Of a DNA stretch of 6,163 nt, positions 4,411 to 6,163 are shown in pieces. Source of the stretch: Acetobacterium sp. (GTDB taxonomy: Bacteria > Bacillota > Clostridia > Eubacteriales > Eubacteriaceae); assembly GCA_022013395.1 (NCBI GenBank), contig JAKLQL010000569.1, positions 1 through 6,163 of the forward strand. Reading direction: 5' to 3'. The position numbers were made by a program, and so were the translations under genes. Within the stretch, counting starts at the first letter, position 1, and each line of letters starts with the position of its first letter. The notes below the pieces were generated by a model that made no database searches, was not told the origin of the DNA, and was given only the letters and a program-made list of their open reading frames with translations.

Positions 4411-6163
4411 TTAAACAAAAATCCGACTACCAACTTGATAAATAATGAATGCAATCGCATAGGCCAAACCAATTTGATAGGCCAAGGCAAACAGAAAATC
4501 CCGCCAATTTCCCAATTCTTTTTTCATGGTGGCGAGAGCCGCCATACAAGGTGATGCCAACAACACAAAAATCACAAAACTATAGGCTGACACCGGGGTG
4601 AAAATTTGGCTGATGTTCTCAGTCAGACTCCCCCCCTGACCGGATGACAGTACACTCATGGTACTGATGATCATTTCTTTTGCAGCTATTCCGGTGAGTA
4701 AGGCAACGGATGCTACCCAATTACCGAAACCCAGTGGCACAAAAACCGGAGCAATGATCTTTCCAAATGTTGCCAGAATACTTTCATCTGGGGATTGAAC
4801 CATTTGAAAACCAGGCGTAAAGCTTTGTAAAAACCAGAGCACCACCGAAACTGCAAAAATAATGGTTCCCGCCCGGACAATAAATTCTTTGGTCCGTTGC
4901 CAGACCTGGGTCGATGTATTTTTGAGTTTGGGCAATCGCAGTGGCGGAATCTCCAGTAAATATCCCGAATCTGCGCCCTTAAACCAGGTTTTAGAAAGAA
5001 CAAAACCGGAGGCAAAGACCACTGTCAAACTGATCAGATACAATGAAAATACCAACAAAGTCTGATAGTTGGTAAAAAACACGGAGGCCATCAATACGTA
5101 AATGGGCATCTTGGCACCGCAGGAAATAAATGGCGTCAACACGGCGGTCAGCTTACGTTCCCGCTCATTTTCCAGGGTTCGGGTTGCCATAATTCCGGGA
5201 ACTGAACAGCCTAACCCCACTACCATCGGGATAAAAGACTTACCGGACAATCCAAAATGTCTGAAAATCCGATCCATAATAAAGGCCACCCGCGCCATAT
5301 AACCACTGTCTTCCAAGATAGAGATAAAGATAAACAAAACCACCAACTGGGGCACAAAGGTCAGCACGGCACCAACACCTGTAATGACACCATCATTAAT
5401 TAAGGCAATGATCCAATCAGCTGCTCCAAGACTGCCCAGACCGGTTGCCACCGCCACCATTAGCACATCATTGATAAACCACTCAATGCCGCCAATGGTA
5501 ATTTCGCCCACCAGCGTGATCGATACATAATAAATGACAAACATAAAGAAAAAGAAGATCGGCAAGGCCGCAAAGCGGTTCATTAGCACCTTGTCTAGTT
5601 TATCCTGAAACTGCATGCCATTCTCTTTGGTTTTTTTTGTAGCCTTGCCAATACCTTCAGTGATAAAGCGATATCGGTAATCTGCGATGGTACTATCCAC
5701 ATCGTGATGTGTCACCGCTTCAATTTTTTTTCTGACTGCATAAATAGCTTCAAGCAATTCAGTATTTTTATCAATCTTCAGCATGACTTCTTCATCTTTT
5801 TCAATCAGTTTTATGGTCCGGAAAAGTCCGGGATAGCCAGGCAATACATCCGGATATTTGCTTTTTATCAAAGATCCGAATTCAGTAAACAGATCCATAA
5901 TTTCGGGAGGAAAGATCTGCGGGAATTCTTTGAGTTTATCTAACTCGACCATCTTTTCCACCAGCTTGATAAGCGCATCGATACCCGTTTCTTTTTGCGC
6001 AGATATTTCGATAAAGGGATAGCCGAAGATTTCTTCCATCCGCTGTACATCAATTTCGACACCGGTTTTCTTGACCACATCCATCATATTCAAGGCACCC
6101 ACCATGGGACAGTTAAGTTCCATCAGCTGTGTACTTAAATACAAATTCCGTTCAATGTTGGAA
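4411..6163 (-). CDS. feoB: Ferrous iron transport protein B (FeoB), N-terminus beyond window
   Basis: Inner-membrane Fe(II) transporter with a cytosolic GTPase domain; the last 583 or so residues are visible. The reading frame stays open to the right edge, with SNIERNLYLSTQL reading into the G-domain, so a TTG at 6144 is an internal leucine and not a start. Seen features: G4 motif NMMD (6079-6090), G5 motif SAQKETG (5983-6003), then a helical spacer and a membrane domain with about eight to ten hydrophobic segments. The membrane domain has the conserved FeoB motifs ILEDSGYMARVAF (from 5319), GLGCSVPGIMATRT (5176-5217), FISCGAKMP (about 5104-5130) and AAKEMIIST (4660-4686). The P-loop and switch regions lie outside the window. 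The G1-less fragment is due to the window edge, not gene damage. A FeoA gene would be expected upstream, out of view. Confidence 0.96.
   Translation of the reverse strand, partial: SNIERNLYLSTQLMELNCPMVGALNMMDVVKKTGVEIDVQRMEEIFGYPFIEISAQKETGIDALIKLVEKMVELDKLKEFPQIFPPEIMDLFTEFGSLIKSKYPDVLPGYPGLFRTIKLIEKDEEVMLKIDKNTELLEAIYAVRKKIEAVTHHDVDSTIADYRYRFITEGIGKATKKTKENGMQFQDKLDKVLMNRFAALPIFFFFMFVIYYVSITLVGEITIGGIEWFINDVLMVAVATGLGSLGAADWIIALINDGVITGVGAVLTFVPQLVVLFIFISILEDSGYMARVAFIMDRIFRHFGLSGKSFIPMVVGLGCSVPGIMATRTLENERERKLTAVLTPFISCGAKMPIYVLMASVFFTNYQTLLVFSLYLISLTVVFASGFVLSKTWFKGADSGYLLEIPPLRLPKLKNTSTQVWQRTKEFIVRAGTIIFAVSVVLWFLQSFTPGFQMVQSPDESILATFGKIIAPVFVPLGFGNWVASVALLTGIAAKEMIISTMSVLSSGQGGSLTENISQIFTPVSAYSFVIFVLLASPCMAALATMKKELGNWRDFLFALAYQIGLAYAIAFIIYQVGSRIFV

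Noticed and set aside
4713..5943. Several short open frames overlapping feoB on both strands
   Set aside because: They lie in the membrane and linker region of feoB in other frames, with no ribosome sites or recognisable protein features.
6142..6144. TTG as a possible start of FeoB
   Set aside because: The frame continues upstream to the window edge with conserved FeoB sequence (SNIERNLYL), so this TTG is an internal leucine codon.

Overview
The window reads as chromosomal DNA from a low-G+C Gram-positive anaerobe of the class Clostridia. The protein styles and the order uvrC - hprK - PHP phosphatase resemble Eubacteriaceae such as Acetobacterium; the genus is an inference from memory and was not checked by a search. 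Evidence for the wider placement is a Gram-positive HPr kinase/phosphorylase, strong AGGAGG-type ribosome binding sites, and a FeoB followed by a small Cys-rich membrane partner, which is common in Clostridia.

Layout. Positions 1-3250, minus strand: a compact operon read uvrC (nucleotide excision repair nuclease), hprK (carbon catabolite control kinase/phosphorylase), then a PHP-family metal phosphatase cut by the left window edge. Positions 3251-3941: a non-conserved, AT-rich central section with two divergent promoters, an unrecognised 82-residue gene on the plus strand (3368-3616), and a 325-base gene-free stretch (3617-3941) holding several RNA-type inverted repeats. Positions 3942-4142, plus strand: a CspA-family cold-shock protein. 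Positions 4192-6163, minus strand: the end of the ferrous iron transporter gene feoB (cut by the right edge), followed by a 60-residue FeoB-associated Cys-rich membrane protein. One bidirectional hairpin terminator (4156-4193) separates the convergent csp and feo transcription units.

How the parts work together. uvrC and hprK are unrelated in function but belong to a gene order often kept in Firmicutes. FeoB and the small Cys-rich protein probably act together in Fe(II) uptake. The csp gene stands alone with its own promoter and a leader of about 130 nt.

Most interesting region. The csp leader has a near-consensus promoter (TTGACA, 17 bp, TATACT at 3778-3806), then a 22-bp hairpin followed by a U-tract (3838-3902), which looks like an intrinsic terminator upstream of the gene. 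It also holds an 8-nt repeat that could compete for one arm of that hairpin, and a small hairpin placed over the ribosome binding site. Together these suggest attenuation or structure-based control of the cold-shock gene. This is an inference from sequence only. No CRISPR array, insertion sequence, tRNA or rRNA gene was seen, and no clearly new multi-gene system.
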